Of a DNA stretch of 49,491 bases, positions 17,132 through 25,884 are shown piece after piece; within the stretch, counting starts at the first letter, position 1, and each line of letters opens with the position of its first letter. The stretch lies in the NCBI GenBank assembly GCA_947455515.1, contig CANGOF010000008.1, forward strand, positions 1-49,491, read 5' to 3'. A program made the translations under genes and the position numbers. The notes beneath the pieces are model-generated. The model was not told the origin of the DNA and made no database searches. It saw nothing but the letters and a program-made list of their open reading frames with translations. This DNA is from Flavobacteriia bacterium. Its GTDB lineage: Bacteria > Bacteroidota > Bacteroidia > Flavobacteriales_D > Crocinitomicaceae.

Positions 17132-18364
17132 ATGAAAGATCTATTAGAAAAATTTGAAAATAAGAGACCAGAAATTGTATTCGAATGGAAAGATGCTGAA
17201 ACAGAAGCGGAAGGATGGGTTGTAATAAACTCATTACGAGGTGGTGCAGCTGGTGGAGGTACAAGAATGCGTACAGGATTAGATAAACGTGAGGTTGAAT
17301 CACTTGCAAAAACAATGGAAGTGAAATTTACAGTTGCTGGTCCTGCTATTGGTGGAGCTAAATCTGGTATCAATTTTGACCCTAAAGATCCTCGTAAAGA
17401 AGGCGTCTTGAGAAGATGGTACGCTGCTGTAACGCCTTTATTGAAACATTATTATGGTACAGGTGGTGACTTAAACGTAGATGAAATCCATGAGGTTATA
17501 CCTATGACTGAAGACTGCGGTGTTTGGCATCCACAAGAAGGTGTTTTTAACGGACATTTTCAACCTCGTGAAGCACAAAAAATAAATCGTATTGGACAAT
17601 TACGTAATGGAGTATTAAAAGTAATCGAAGATGAAGCTTTTACACCTTCTATCGACCGTAAATATGTCATCGCTGATATGATTACAGGGTATGGTGTTGC
17701 TGAATCTGTGAAGCACTTCTACTCTATTTGGGGAGGGTCTGTTGCAGGAAAAAAAGTTATTGTACAAGGATGGGGTAATGTTGGTTCTGCTGGAGCTTAC
17801 TATTTAGCACAACAAGGAGCAATCGTTATTGGTATCATTGATCGTGTAGGTGGATTAATCAACGAAAACGGTTTTTCTTTCGAAGAAATTAAAGATTTAT
17901 TCTTAAATAAAAACGGAAACGAATTGGTACACCCTAACTTACTTTCTTTTGAAGAAGTAAATGCTAAAGTTTGGGATTTAAAAGCAGATGTTTTCATTCC
18001 TTGTGCTGCATCACGATTAATTACTGAAGATCAGTTAAACAGAATGATCAATGCTGGTATGGAAGTAATTGCCGCAGGAGCAAACGTTCCTTTTGCAGAT
18101 CCACAAATTTTCTTTGGACCAATTGCTGAACACGCTGATTCTAAATTAGCTGTAATTCCAGATTTTATTTCTAATTGTGGTATGGCACGTGTTTTTGCTT
18201 ACCTTATGAGTAACGACTTAAAAGAAATTACCGACAAAGGTATTTTTGAAGATATCAGCAATACAATTAAAGTTGCATTAGAAAACGCAAACAAAGTAAA
18301 CACTAATAAAACAGATATAGCTAAAACCGCATTCGAAATAGCTTTAAAACAGTTAGTTAAATAA
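17132..18364 (+). CDS. Glu/Leu/Phe/Val family amino-acid dehydrogenase
   Basis: The enzyme reversibly deaminates an amino acid to its 2-oxo acid with NAD(P). The 410-residue protein has the conserved substrate domain with GPAIGGAKSGI (70-80, Lys77 as catalytic-type lysine) and GTGGDLNVDEI (109-119). Its Rossmann domain carries VQGWGNVGSAGAYYLA (about 210-225). Length and Bacteroidota neighbourhood fit the branch annotated as Glu/Leu/Phe/Val dehydrogenase. I cannot tell glutamate from branched-chain specificity. Four bases separate its stop from nhaD, so they are co-transcribed. Confidence 0.88.
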   Translation: MKDLLEKFENKRPEIVFEWKDAETEAEGWVVINSLRGGAAGGGTRMRTGLDKREVESLAKTMEVKFTVAGPAIGGAKSGINFDPKDPRKEGVLRRWYAAVTPLLKHYYGTGGDLNVDEIHEVIPMTEDCGVWHPQEGVFNGHFQPREAQKINRIGQLRNGVLKVIEDEAFTPSIDRKYVIADMITGYGVAESVKHFYSIWGGSVAGKKVIVQGWGNVGSAGAYYLAQQGAIVIGIIDRVGGLINENGFSFEEIKDLFLNKNGNELVHPNLLSFEEVNAKVWDLKADVFIPCAASRLITEDQLNRMINAGMEVIAAGANVPFADPQIFFGPIAEHADSKLAVIPDFISNCGMARVFAYLMSNDLKEITDKGIFEDISNTIKVALENANKVNTNKTDIAKTAFEIALKQLVK

Positions 18365-18368
18365 TTAA

Positions 18369-19700
18369 ATGGAAACATTTGTAGTTCTAACCTTTATTTT
18401 AGGTTATGTTGCCATTACAATGGAGCACACCCTAAAAATTGATAAACTGATACCAGCTTTATTAATGATGTCATTGTGTTGGGCTGCAATTGCTTTTGGA
18501 ATTGATGATGTTACCTCTTGGTTCAACCCTTCTAGTACGAAATTACTTACTGGGGCTGAATTAGGAGATAAACATCATTTACTTGAAGAAACCTTATTAC
18601 ATCATTTCGGAAAAACAGCTGAAATACTCATTTTCCTAATGGGTGCTATGGCTATTGTTGAAATGATTGACCATTTTGATGGATTTTCAGCAATAAAAAA
18701 AATGATAAGAACAAATAGTAAAATCTTACTACTTTGGATAATATCATTTTTAGCCTTCTTTCTATCTTCCATTATAGACAACTTAACAGCAACTATTGTT
18801 CTGATTACAATTCTACGAAAAATTATTTCGGGTAATACAGACCGAATGTGGTTTTCGGGATTAATAATTATCGCAGCAAATGCAGGTGGAGCTTGGACAC
18901 CAATTGGAGATGTAACAACTACAATGTTATGGATGGCCGGAAAAGTAACTACTGCTAAATTATGTTTGTTACTCGGTATTCCTTCCTTACTTAACATATT
19001 AGTTCCACTAATTGTAGCCTCTTTTATGCCTATTTTTAAAGGTACTGCAGAATCAATTCAAGATACAGAAAAAACAAATAAACACGCTGTATTTATGTTA
19101 GTCTTAGGTCTGTTATTAGTTGTTTTTGTTCCTATATTCAAAACAATTACTCACCTCCCTCCGTATATTGGTATGATGCTTTCACTCGCTTTATTTTCGA
19201 TTGTTGCTGAATACTTAAGTCACAGACAAATTAAGTTGACTTTTGGTGGTGGTGATGAAGCACCCGATGGTCACGGCCCAACGTTAAAAGCTTTATCTAA
19301 AATTGAATTACCTTCTGTACTTTTCTTTTTGGGTATATTAATGACTGTAGCTGCAATGGAATCGTTAGGATTAATTTTTACTTTTGGACAAAATGTGAGT
19401 GCAGTTATTCCAGAAACCACATTTGTTACTTTATTAGGAATAAGTTCTGCAATTATTGATAATGTTCCACTCGTTGCTGCGAGTATTGGTATGTTTACAG
19501 ACTCTCCTGACGCGAATGTATGGCATCTAATTGCTTATGCTGCAGGCACAGGAGGAAGTATGTTAATTATTGGTTCGGCTGCCGGTGTTGTTGCAATGGG
19601 GATGGAAAAAATATCGTTTGGATGGTATTTAAAACACATTACGTTGTTAGCAACTTTGGGCTACTTCGCAGGAATAGGAGCTTTTTTACTTTTATCTTAG
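18369..19700 (+). CDS. nhaD: Na+/H+ antiporter NhaD
   Basis: A 443-residue polytopic inner-membrane protein with about twelve hydrophobic segments. The region with FGKTAEILIFLMGAM and SSIIDNLTATIV is characteristic of NhaD in the ArsB/NhaD transporter superfamily. So are WTPIGDVTTTMLW and, in the second half, the mirrored SSAIIDNVPLVAAS. It exports Na+ in exchange for H+. It stands directly upstream of exbB-exbD-tonB (20-base gap). This linkage recurs in Flavobacteriia and suggests coupling of ion gradients to envelope energisation, which is inference. Confidence 0.93.
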   Translation: METFVVLTFILGYVAITMEHTLKIDKLIPALLMMSLCWAAIAFGIDDVTSWFNPSSTKLLTGAELGDKHHLLEETLLHHFGKTAEILIFLMGAMAIVEMIDHFDGFSAIKKMIRTNSKILLLWIISFLAFFLSSIIDNLTATIVLITILRKIISGNTDRMWFSGLIIIAANAGGAWTPIGDVTTTMLWMAGKVTTAKLCLLLGIPSLLNILVPLIVASFMPIFKGTAESIQDTEKTNKHAVFMLVLGLLLVVFVPIFKTITHLPPYIGMMLSLALFSIVAEYLSHRQIKLTFGGGDEAPDGHGPTLKALSKIELPSVLFFLGILMTVAAMESLGLIFTFGQNVSAVIPETTFVTLLGISSAIIDNVPLVAASIGMFTDSPDANVWHLIAYAAGTGGSMLIIGSAAGVVAMGMEKISFGWYLKHITLLATLGYFAGIGAFLLLS

Positions 19701-19720
19701 TCTAATTAAATTTTATATAA

Positions 19721-20431
19721 ATGAGTTTCACACTTTTATTACAGAGTGCTGCGGTAACTGATGCAGCAGTTGACACAACACAAAAAACAGGTGTTAAAGA
19801 AGTTCCTCTTTGGGATATTATCGATCAATCAAACGGAGGAATTGGATGGATAGTTAACCTTATCTTACTATTAATGTTTGGTTATGCCGTTTTTATTTTT
19901 GTGGAGCGTTACTTAGCGTTACAAAAAGCTTCTAAAGAAGAAAAGGGCTTGCTTTCTCAAATCAAAGATTTAATTAATTCAGGAAATATAGAAGGAGCTA
20001 AAAACTTATGTAATCGTTCTAATAGTCCTGCTGCACGTATGTTAGAAAAAGGAATTTCACGATTAGGACGACCTTTAGACAGTGTTGCAACTTCGATAGA
20101 AAACACAGGAAAATTAGAAATTATGCGTTTGGAACAGCGATTAAGTTTCTTAGCGACAGCCTCTGGGGCTGGACCAATGATTGGATTCTTCGGTACAGTT
20201 GTGGGTATGGTTGTTGTTTTTATTGATCTTCAAAACTCTGCTAGTTTAGAATTAAAGGTTATTGCACCAGGTATGATGACTGCAATGGTCACAACAGTTG
20301 AAGGATTAATTGTAGGTATCATTTCTTTTATGGGGTACAATCATTTAACTGCTAAAATTGGTAAAATTATTTATCAAATGGAGAATACCGCAATTGAGTT
20401 CATCGATTTATTACACGAACCAGGCAAATAA
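19721..20431 (+). CDS. exbB: MotA/TolQ/ExbB proton-channel family protein (ExbB)
   Basis: This 236-residue protein has three membrane segments (about 42-65, 145-172 and 185-208). It has the family core ATASGAGPMIGFFGTVVGMV and the MMTAMVTTVEGLIVGI stretch. It forms the ion channel that energises TonB together with ExbD. Five bases separate it from exbD. The alternative, a TolQ role, is less likely because a TonB-like gene follows and no tolB/pal genes are here. Confidence 0.93.
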   Translation: MSFTLLLQSAAVTDAAVDTTQKTGVKEVPLWDIIDQSNGGIGWIVNLILLLMFGYAVFIFVERYLALQKASKEEKGLLSQIKDLINSGNIEGAKNLCNRSNSPAARMLEKGISRLGRPLDSVATSIENTGKLEIMRLEQRLSFLATASGAGPMIGFFGTVVGMVVVFIDLQNSASLELKVIAPGMMTAMVTTVEGLIVGIISFMGYNHLTAKIGKIIYQMENTAIEFIDLLHEPGK

Positions 20432-20436
20432 GAAAC

Positions 20437-20844
20437 ATGGCTTTAGAATCTAGAAATAAAATTAAAGCGGAGGGAGGGATTGCTTCCATGACCGACTTAG
20501 TTTTCTTATTACTTATCTTTTTTATCATTATGAGTTTGATGTCAAACAATCAAACACCTATTGATTTACCAAAACCTAGCGAAGATTTAAAGTCTACTCA
20601 AGACCCAGTACCAGTACAAGTGATTATTACGGAAGATAATAAATATTATGTATTACCAGGGGAAACAGAAAAAGATGCTAGAGAATTTGAAGCTATTAAG
20701 GAGAAAGTAATGAAAGAAATTGCTGCTACAGAACCTAAAATCAGAATTGCGGGTCACAAAGGTGCAAAATACGAGGCTGTATTTAACGTTCTTGCACTTG
20801 CACAAGCAAATGGCTGGGTTCCAGTACTTGCTTTTCAAAAATAG
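20437..20844 (+). CDS. exbD: Biopolymer transport protein ExbD
   Basis: This 135-residue protein has one N-terminal membrane helix (about 17-38) carrying the conserved Asp of the family (MTDLVFLLLIFFI). A periplasmic domain follows with PVQVIITEDNKYYV and the ending NVLALAQANGWVPVLAF. Together with ExbB it converts ion flow into TonB motion. Many Bacteroidota clusters have two exbD genes in tandem; this one has a single copy before tonB. Confidence 0.93.
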   Translation: MALESRNKIKAEGGIASMTDLVFLLLIFFIIMSLMSNNQTPIDLPKPSEDLKSTQDPVPVQVIITEDNKYYVLPGETEKDAREFEAIKEKVMKEIAATEPKIRIAGHKGAKYEAVFNVLALAQANGWVPVLAFQK

Positions 20845-20853
20845 ATTTCCATT

Positions 20854-21624
20854 ATGAGTAAAGATCTCAACATAGTCAATAAACAAGATAAACGTGTCGC
20901 AATCATAGTGGCTGTTTCTGTTATTGTTCTTTTGATAATTTACTTGAAATTTGCCTACTATTTAATGGCTGATCCTGCTCCGAAAGAATTCAAAATGGAA
21001 GCTAGTATGGACATTACAAAAGATGAAATTGATTTACAAGATTTTGTAATTGACCAGCCAGAAGGGGCTAGGGGCGGTTCTGGAACTCCAAAAGACGCAC
21101 AGGTTGTTAAAGAACCTAGAGATCAGTCGGAAAAAGTAATAACCCAAACTAATTCAAAGACGGAGGTTACTTCTGGACAAAGTACTACTAATACAGACAA
21201 ACCCAACCCTAACAATGAATCCACAACACGTGTCAAAGGACCAAATCCTTTTGGTAGTGGAGGTTCCGGTGGTGGCAATGATCAAGGCAAAGGAAAGAGT
21301 CCGTTCGGTGATGATGACGGTGACAAACTTGGTCATGGACCAGAAGGTCACGGTCCTGCAGGACCAAAACGCGAACCTAGACAAAGATTAAGTGACCCAG
21401 CACCAGTAGAATCAAACTATTCTGGCATTGTTGTATTAAATGTTACAATTAACGCTGAAGGAAATGTAATCAAAGCAGTCAATCTAAGCAGCGAATCTAC
21501 AATTACTGATGTACGTATCGTTAATCAATATATTGCAAATGTTAAATCTTCTGTGAAATACAACAAAAAACCCGGCACAACACCTCAAGTACAAAAATTA
21601 CCAATTATCGTAAAAGCATCTTAA
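20854..21624 (+). CDS. TonB-like energy transducer
   Basis: A 256-residue protein with a cytosolic N-terminus, a single membrane helix (about 15-38) and a long flexible periplasmic linker rich in Gly, Pro, Lys and Asp (about 70-180; GSGGSGGGNDQGKG). Its C-terminal domain (about 190-256) carries GIVVLNVTINAEGNVIKAV. The layout is that of TonB, which transmits energy to outer-membrane receptors. The linker is glycine- and histidine-rich rather than the Pro-Lys repeats of enterobacterial TonB. The gene sits nine bases after exbD, and its stop overlaps the folC ATG by one base (TAATG). Confidence 0.88.
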   Translation: MSKDLNIVNKQDKRVAIIVAVSVIVLLIIYLKFAYYLMADPAPKEFKMEASMDITKDEIDLQDFVIDQPEGARGGSGTPKDAQVVKEPRDQSEKVITQTNSKTEVTSGQSTTNTDKPNPNNESTTRVKGPNPFGSGGSGGGNDQGKGKSPFGDDDGDKLGHGPEGHGPAGPKREPRQRLSDPAPVESNYSGIVVLNVTINAEGNVIKAVNLSSESTITDVRIVNQYIANVKSSVKYNKKPGTTPQVQKLPIIVKAS

Positions 21625-22859
21625 TGCAATACACCGAGGCAGTCGAATGGATGTTTAAACAATTTCCATCTTATCAAAACATTGGAAAAAACGCATATAA
21701 ACCTGACTTAGGCAACATTCAAGCACTTTGCGATACTTTATCTATTCATCTTTCCAAAACAAAGTTTGTACATATCGCAGGAACTAATGGTAAAGGTTCA
21801 ACTACTAATATGCTTGCTTCCATTTTCATGGAAGCTGGTTACAAGGTTGGGATTTTCACCTCTCCTCACCTACTTGATTTTAGAGAACGAATAGCAATTA
21901 ATGAACGATTAATCACCGAGGAAAAAGTTATTCAATTTTGCGAGAAGCTTATATCCTCTAATTTAAAATTTTCACCTTCATTTTTTGAAATCACCTTTGC
22001 AATGGCTTTAACACATTTTACAGAAGGAGAATGTGTCATCTGTTTCATCGAAACAGGCTTGGGAGGTCGCTTAGATGCCACAAACCTTATCACCCCTATC
22101 CTTTCTGTAATTACTAATATAAGCTTAGATCATACTGACTTATTAGGGAACACATTAGGTGAAATAGCTTTTGAAAAAGCAGGAATAATAAAAAAAGGAG
22201 TACCAGTAATTATAGGAGAGTACCATCCTGAGACTTTAACCGTTTTCCAAAAAAAAGCAAAAGAAACTGATTCTTTAATTCATTTCGCATTCGATAATCA
22301 TAACAATGAAAGTGGAATAAGCTACACCACAATCAATGAAAGAACCGTAAAAAAAACAATTACCCAATTAAAAAAATTGGGGTTTACAATTACCGATCAA
22401 AATATTTCTGATGGAATCAAAAACCTAAGTATCAATAGAAATTTTACAGGTCGTTTTCAAATTATACAGGATAATCCATTAGTCATTATTGATGTAGCTC
22501 ATAATGAAGCAGGTTTAGCTAAGACTTTTGGCACTATACAAGAAATAAAAAAAGGAAAATTACATATCATCTATGGTACGAGTTCCGACAAAGATCTTTC
22601 ACGTATTCTACCTTTATTTCCTTTTGAAGCAAATTATTATTTCACTCAATTTTCAAGTGAACGAAGTTGTACATTAAGCGAATTACAACAAAAAACAACT
22701 AAAAGTGAATTGAATATTGATTTTTTTAAAAATATAGAAGAGTCAATTAAATCAGTGAAAAAATCTATTAATGAAGAAGATACACTTTTAATCACAGGGA
22801 GTTTTTTTTTAATTAGTGATTTTTTAAAACTTTTTTCAGAAAAATACTTGCAGATTTAA
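21624..22859 (+). CDS. folC: Folylpolyglutamate synthase / dihydrofolate synthase
   Basis: FolC ligates glutamate to dihydropteroate and further glutamates to folates. The 411-residue Mur-ligase-like protein has GTNGKGST at 53-60 (ATP loop), the TSPHLLDFRERI folate-binding motif (about 80-91), ETGLGGRLDATN (about 144-155), and IIDVAHNEAG in the second domain. The length is typical. It ends the exbB-exbD-tonB transcript. The tRNA-Val promoter overlaps its last codons. Confidence 0.95.
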   Translation: MQYTEAVEWMFKQFPSYQNIGKNAYKPDLGNIQALCDTLSIHLSKTKFVHIAGTNGKGSTTNMLASIFMEAGYKVGIFTSPHLLDFRERIAINERLITEEKVIQFCEKLISSNLKFSPSFFEITFAMALTHFTEGECVICFIETGLGGRLDATNLITPILSVITNISLDHTDLLGNTLGEIAFEKAGIIKKGVPVIIGEYHPETLTVFQKKAKETDSLIHFAFDNHNNESGISYTTINERTVKKTITQLKKLGFTITDQNISDGIKNLSINRNFTGRFQIIQDNPLVIIDVAHNEAGLAKTFGTIQEIKKGKLHIIYGTSSDKDLSRILPLFPFEANYYFTQFSSERSCTLSELQQKTTKSELNIDFFKNIEESIKSVKKSINEEDTLLITGSFFLISDFLKLFSEKYLQI

Positions 22860-22877
22860 AAAATATACCTAGATTTG
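22848..22877 (+). promoter_or_regulatory. Promoter of tRNA-Val
   Basis: TTG (22848-22850) and TAGATTTG (22870-22877) are separated by 19 bases, a full match to the Bacteroidota consensus. The -33 element and spacer run through the end and stop codon of folC. Predicted transcription starts about 25-30 bases before the tRNA. Confidence 0.65.
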
Positions 22878-22909
22878 CACACACAAAACAGAAACGCTGT
22901 TTGAAGAAT

Positions 22910-22984
22910 GGGAGATTAGCTCAGTTGGTTCAGAGCACCTGCCTTACAAGCAGGGGGTCGGGGGTTCGAGCCCCTCATCTCCCA
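22910..22984 (+). tRNA. tRNA-Val (anticodon TAC)
   Basis: The cloverleaf folds by eye. The acceptor stem is GGGAGAT with ATCTCCC. The D stem is GCTC/GAGC and the anticodon stem CCTGC/GCAGG. The loop cttacaa places TAC at 22945-22947. The T arm is GGGGG-ttcgagc-CCCTC with one G-T pair, and the discriminator is A. The CCA end is not encoded (ACA follows). Confidence 0.96.
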
Positions 22985-22992
22985 CAGAAATG

Positions 22993-23022
22993 AAAGCCTT
23001 AGAGAAATCTAAGGCTTTTTTG
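22993..23022 (+). terminator. Rho-independent terminator after tRNA-Val
   Basis: An 11-base-pair perfect stem (22993-23003 with 23008-23018) has a GAAA tetraloop and is followed by T residues. It lies eight bases past the tRNA and ends ten bases before the rnhB ATG. Confidence 0.88.
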
Positions 23023-23031
23023 ATTTAGTCT

Positions 23032-23631
23032 ATGCTCCTACCCTATTATCAAGAAAATACGATTGAAGCCGGTTGCGATGAAGCTGGACGTGGTTGTCTC
23101 GCTGGTCCAGTCGTTGCAGCTGCAGTTATCTTACCTCAAGGTTTTACTCACGAATGGCTTAATGATTCCAAACAACTTTCAGAAAAAAAGCGTAAAGAAT
23201 TGCGTGTCGTAATAGAAAAAGAAGCAGTAGCATTTGCTATTTCTTTTGTCGACCATCAAAAAATTGATGAGATAAATATATTAAACGCTAGTTTTCTTGC
23301 TATGCACCAAGCAGTAAATAAACTTTCTACAACGCCAGAATTACTTTTAATTGATGGCAATCGTTTTACCAAACACATCATTCCAAACATTTGCATTGTT
23401 AAAGGTGATTCTAAATTCCTATCTATTGCAGCCGCTTCTATTTTAGCAAAAACTTATAGAGATGATTTCATGGAAGAATTACACCTAAAACACCCTGAAT
23501 ATAATTGGAAAAAAAACAAAGGATACCCAACACTCGACCATCGAATAGCTATTGAAAATTACGGCTCTACACCTTTTCATCGTAAAACTTTCAATGTCAA
23601 AGCTTCATTCCAAACTAAATTAGAATTGTAA
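23032..23631 (+). CDS. rnhB: Ribonuclease HII
   Basis: RnhB cuts RNA in RNA-DNA hybrids, including single ribonucleotides in DNA. The 199-residue protein starts with the active-site motif [15 protein letters not shown] (13-27; Asp16, Glu17). It contains LLIDGNRF with a further metal-binding Asp and the [14 protein letters not shown] block with the last acidic residue. The length is standard. A terminator directly upstream implies a weak own promoter or read-through. Confidence 0.96.
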   Translation: MLLPYYQENTIEAGCDEAGRGCLAGPVVAAAVILPQGFTHEWLNDSKQLSEKKRKELRVVIEKEAVAFAISFVDHQKIDEINILNASFLAMHQAVNKLSTTPELLLIDGNRFTKHIIPNICIVKGDSKFLSIAAASILAKTYRDDFMEELHLKHPEYNWKKNKGYPTLDHRIAIENYGSTPFHRKTFNVKASFQTKLEL

Positions 23632-23691
23632 AGTCATTTTCTTACTCTTTTTAGGTAGATTTTCTTTACTTTTAACTTTTAATTTACTTCT

Positions 23692-25884
23692 ATGTTTGGT
23701 CGTGTATTTTTATTCCTATCTGGAATACTTAGCTTTTTTATTCTTATTATTTTTGGGTATCAATTAATTCACAATCAACATACACTATCTCCAGAATCAT
23801 TATTTAATGCCAAAGATGGTGAAATTTGCATCTTCAATCACATGGAAGAAATAAATCTTAAAAATTTAGATCTTACCTTCCCAAATAATGAGAATAAACT
23901 AATTTCAAAAATTATCCAATCCCCTTGTTATTCTGAAAGAGTATATATTTCAGGTAAGAGAAATCGTATTTTAATAGAACTTAAAACCCCATGGAACGAT
24001 AAGTTAGTTTGCTCATATTTTCAACTTAAAAAAATTTCACTAAAAAAAGAAAACGACTTATTCAAACTTCCAAATGGTTTTATCGCAAGTTATTCTGGGA
24101 AATATCTATGTATTGGCAAACAACTAATTAAATCAGAAAATTGGAATAAAACTGCATGGCCAAATTGGGATAAAATGGCAACTTATAATGTTATCAATTT
24201 GGAAAAAACTCATTCTAAAGACGTTTACATTCAAGACAAAAACATAATAGCTTATCACTCTATTAGATTCAATCAAGACTTTAAACAAAAAGTAAACGAC
24301 TACCATTTATTTGCACATGTTATCCCTTCAGGTATTAGCAAATATCACTTTATTGAAAAAAATTATGCAGTTAGTTTAGGAATTTTACGCAAATCAGATC
24401 TACTCTATCAATGGTGTGACAAAGGAATTGTTCAGTTTGAAATTGATGGTATTCCTGTAACAATATCCGATTTTAAAACTACAACCGACCCTTTTGAATT
24501 ATTAGATGAAGAAACAGAAGAAGAAGAAGTTGTTAGTGGTGGTAAATCAGCCTATTATGGAATTAAAATTGCAACAAATGTTCCATCAAAAACTAATGGT
24601 ACATTTTACATAAAATACATTGAAGACAAAGTAGTAATTTCTGAAAATAAAGATGCTGTTAATCAAGTTTTAGCACATTATGAAACTGGGAGAACACTTG
24701 CTTTATCTTCAAAATCTAAGAAATTAATCTTCGAGAATCTACCTTCTTCTGTATGTGAACGTGCTATTTTTGAAAATAAAAAATTCACCCGAAGTTTCTA
24801 TCACTCTAAATTAATTGAAGTTGTTAAATCTAACAAAGGCATTGGAAAATCCAATATCGATAATCCATCCGTAGAAGAAAGTATTCCAACAACAACCTTA
24901 TCTACAGATGAAGAAATCACACACATTTTAGGTTCTGGGAATATTCAATTTTGCTGGAGCAAAAAAAGAATCTTTGGTTTAAAAGAAGGGAAAGAACTTT
25001 GGAGTAAAAACTACGAAGGTGATTTAGTTGGATCTCCAATTCAAAACGATTTTATCCATGACGAAGAAGGACAAATTCTATTTACCACAAGTAAAAAAAT
25101 CTATCTCTTCGATCAAAAAGGCAATTCATTTAAAGGCTTTCCAATTTCATTAAAAAACAAACCTTGCTCTCAAGCAATTGTGTTTGCAAGTAAAAAGGGT
25201 ACACAATTTATAGTTACTACATCTAACAATGAACTTCTTAAATTTTCAAGTATAGGTAAAAAACTAAAATCTTTAAAACTCAATATCTCTCCATCCAAAA
25301 CACCTTTATTTATCTTTAAAAATGGCAAAAAAAACCAATGCGTAGTTACAGGAAATAATGGTGGACAATTAATTCAACTTGACAATTTAAGTAAACACAA
25401 TTCTTTTTCAGCTTTAGATCCACAAACCGTGTTTTGTTCTACATCTGAAACACCCGCCTTCTTCTATCCTGAAAAAAATCAATTAATTAGAAATGAATTT
25501 TCTGGAATAACAAAAATAATCGGGGATTTCCCTAATATAGAATTTCTTCGTAGTCAAAATAACCTCGCTAATAGTTACATTACATTTATTTCTAACAAAC
25601 AATTTTATATTTGTAATGATGCAGGTAGTATAATTACAAAAATAACACTTCCATCTTCCACCATTAGTGATTACCAACTCTTCACTCTTCAAGATGGAAC
25701 CTCTGTAATAACGTTTTTAGATGGTATTGAAAACTCTGTTTATTTATACTCCTCCAAAGGTGAAAAACTATTAAAAAATGCATTGGAAGGTAGAGACCTT
25801 GTTAATCTTTCCGAAACTGAGGATGCAATTATCATCACCACTAAAGGTAATAACCTTATTATTCAATATAAAATATTAAAATAA
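23692..25884 (+). CDS. Unrecognised 730-residue membrane-anchored protein with propeller-like C-terminus
   Basis: I do not recognise this protein with certainty. It has an N-terminal membrane helix (about 4-24) that could be an uncleaved anchor, then a large extracytoplasmic part. Residues 30-370 have alternating strands and segments that recall DUF3352-like proteins (a DKVVISENKDAVNQVL stretch near 321), with an acidic run DEETEEEEVV near 271-280. From about 405 onward there are repeated short blade-like units with aromatic and Gly-Ser turns (ILFTTSKKIYLFDQKGNSF, VVTGNNGGQLIQL). These suggest a beta-propeller or PQQ-like domain. The gene abuts lnt with no gap and follows rnhB by 60 bases. 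A role in the envelope is likely; the exact function is unknown. Confidence 0.8.
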   Translation: MFGRVFLFLSGILSFFILIIFGYQLIHNQHTLSPESLFNAKDGEICIFNHMEEINLKNLDLTFPNNENKLISKIIQSPCYSERVYISGKRNRILIELKTPWNDKLVCSYFQLKKISLKKENDLFKLPNGFIASYSGKYLCIGKQLIKSENWNKTAWPNWDKMATYNVINLEKTHSKDVYIQDKNIIAYHSIRFNQDFKQKVNDYHLFAHVIPSGISKYHFIEKNYAVSLGILRKSDLLYQWCDKGIVQFEIDGIPVTISDFKTTTDPFELLDEETEEEEVVSGGKSAYYGIKIATNVPSKTNGTFYIKYIEDKVVISENKDAVNQVLAHYETGRTLALSSKSKKLIFENLPSSVCERAIFENKKFTRSFYHSKLIEVVKSNKGIGKSNIDNPSVEESIPTTTLSTDEEITHILGSGNIQFCWSKKRIFGLKEGKELWSKNYEGDLVGSPIQNDFIHDEEGQILFTTSKKIYLFDQKGNSFKGFPISLKNKPCSQAIVFASKKGTQFIVTTSNNELLKFSSIGKKLKSLKLNISPSKTPLFIFKNGKKNQCVVTGNNGGQLIQLDNLSKHNSFSALDPQTVFCSTSETPAFFYPEKNQLIRNEFSGITKIIGDFPNIEFLRSQNNLANSYITFISNKQFYICNDAGSIITKITLPSSTISDYQLFTLQDGTSVITFLDGIENSVYLYSSKGEKLLKNALEGRDLVNLSETEDAIIITTKGNNLIIQYKILK

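Noticed and set aside
18602-18997. 131-codon antisense open frame in nhaD
   Set aside because: Lies fully inside the well-supported nhaD gene; its hydrophobic content mirrors the membrane helices on the other strand.
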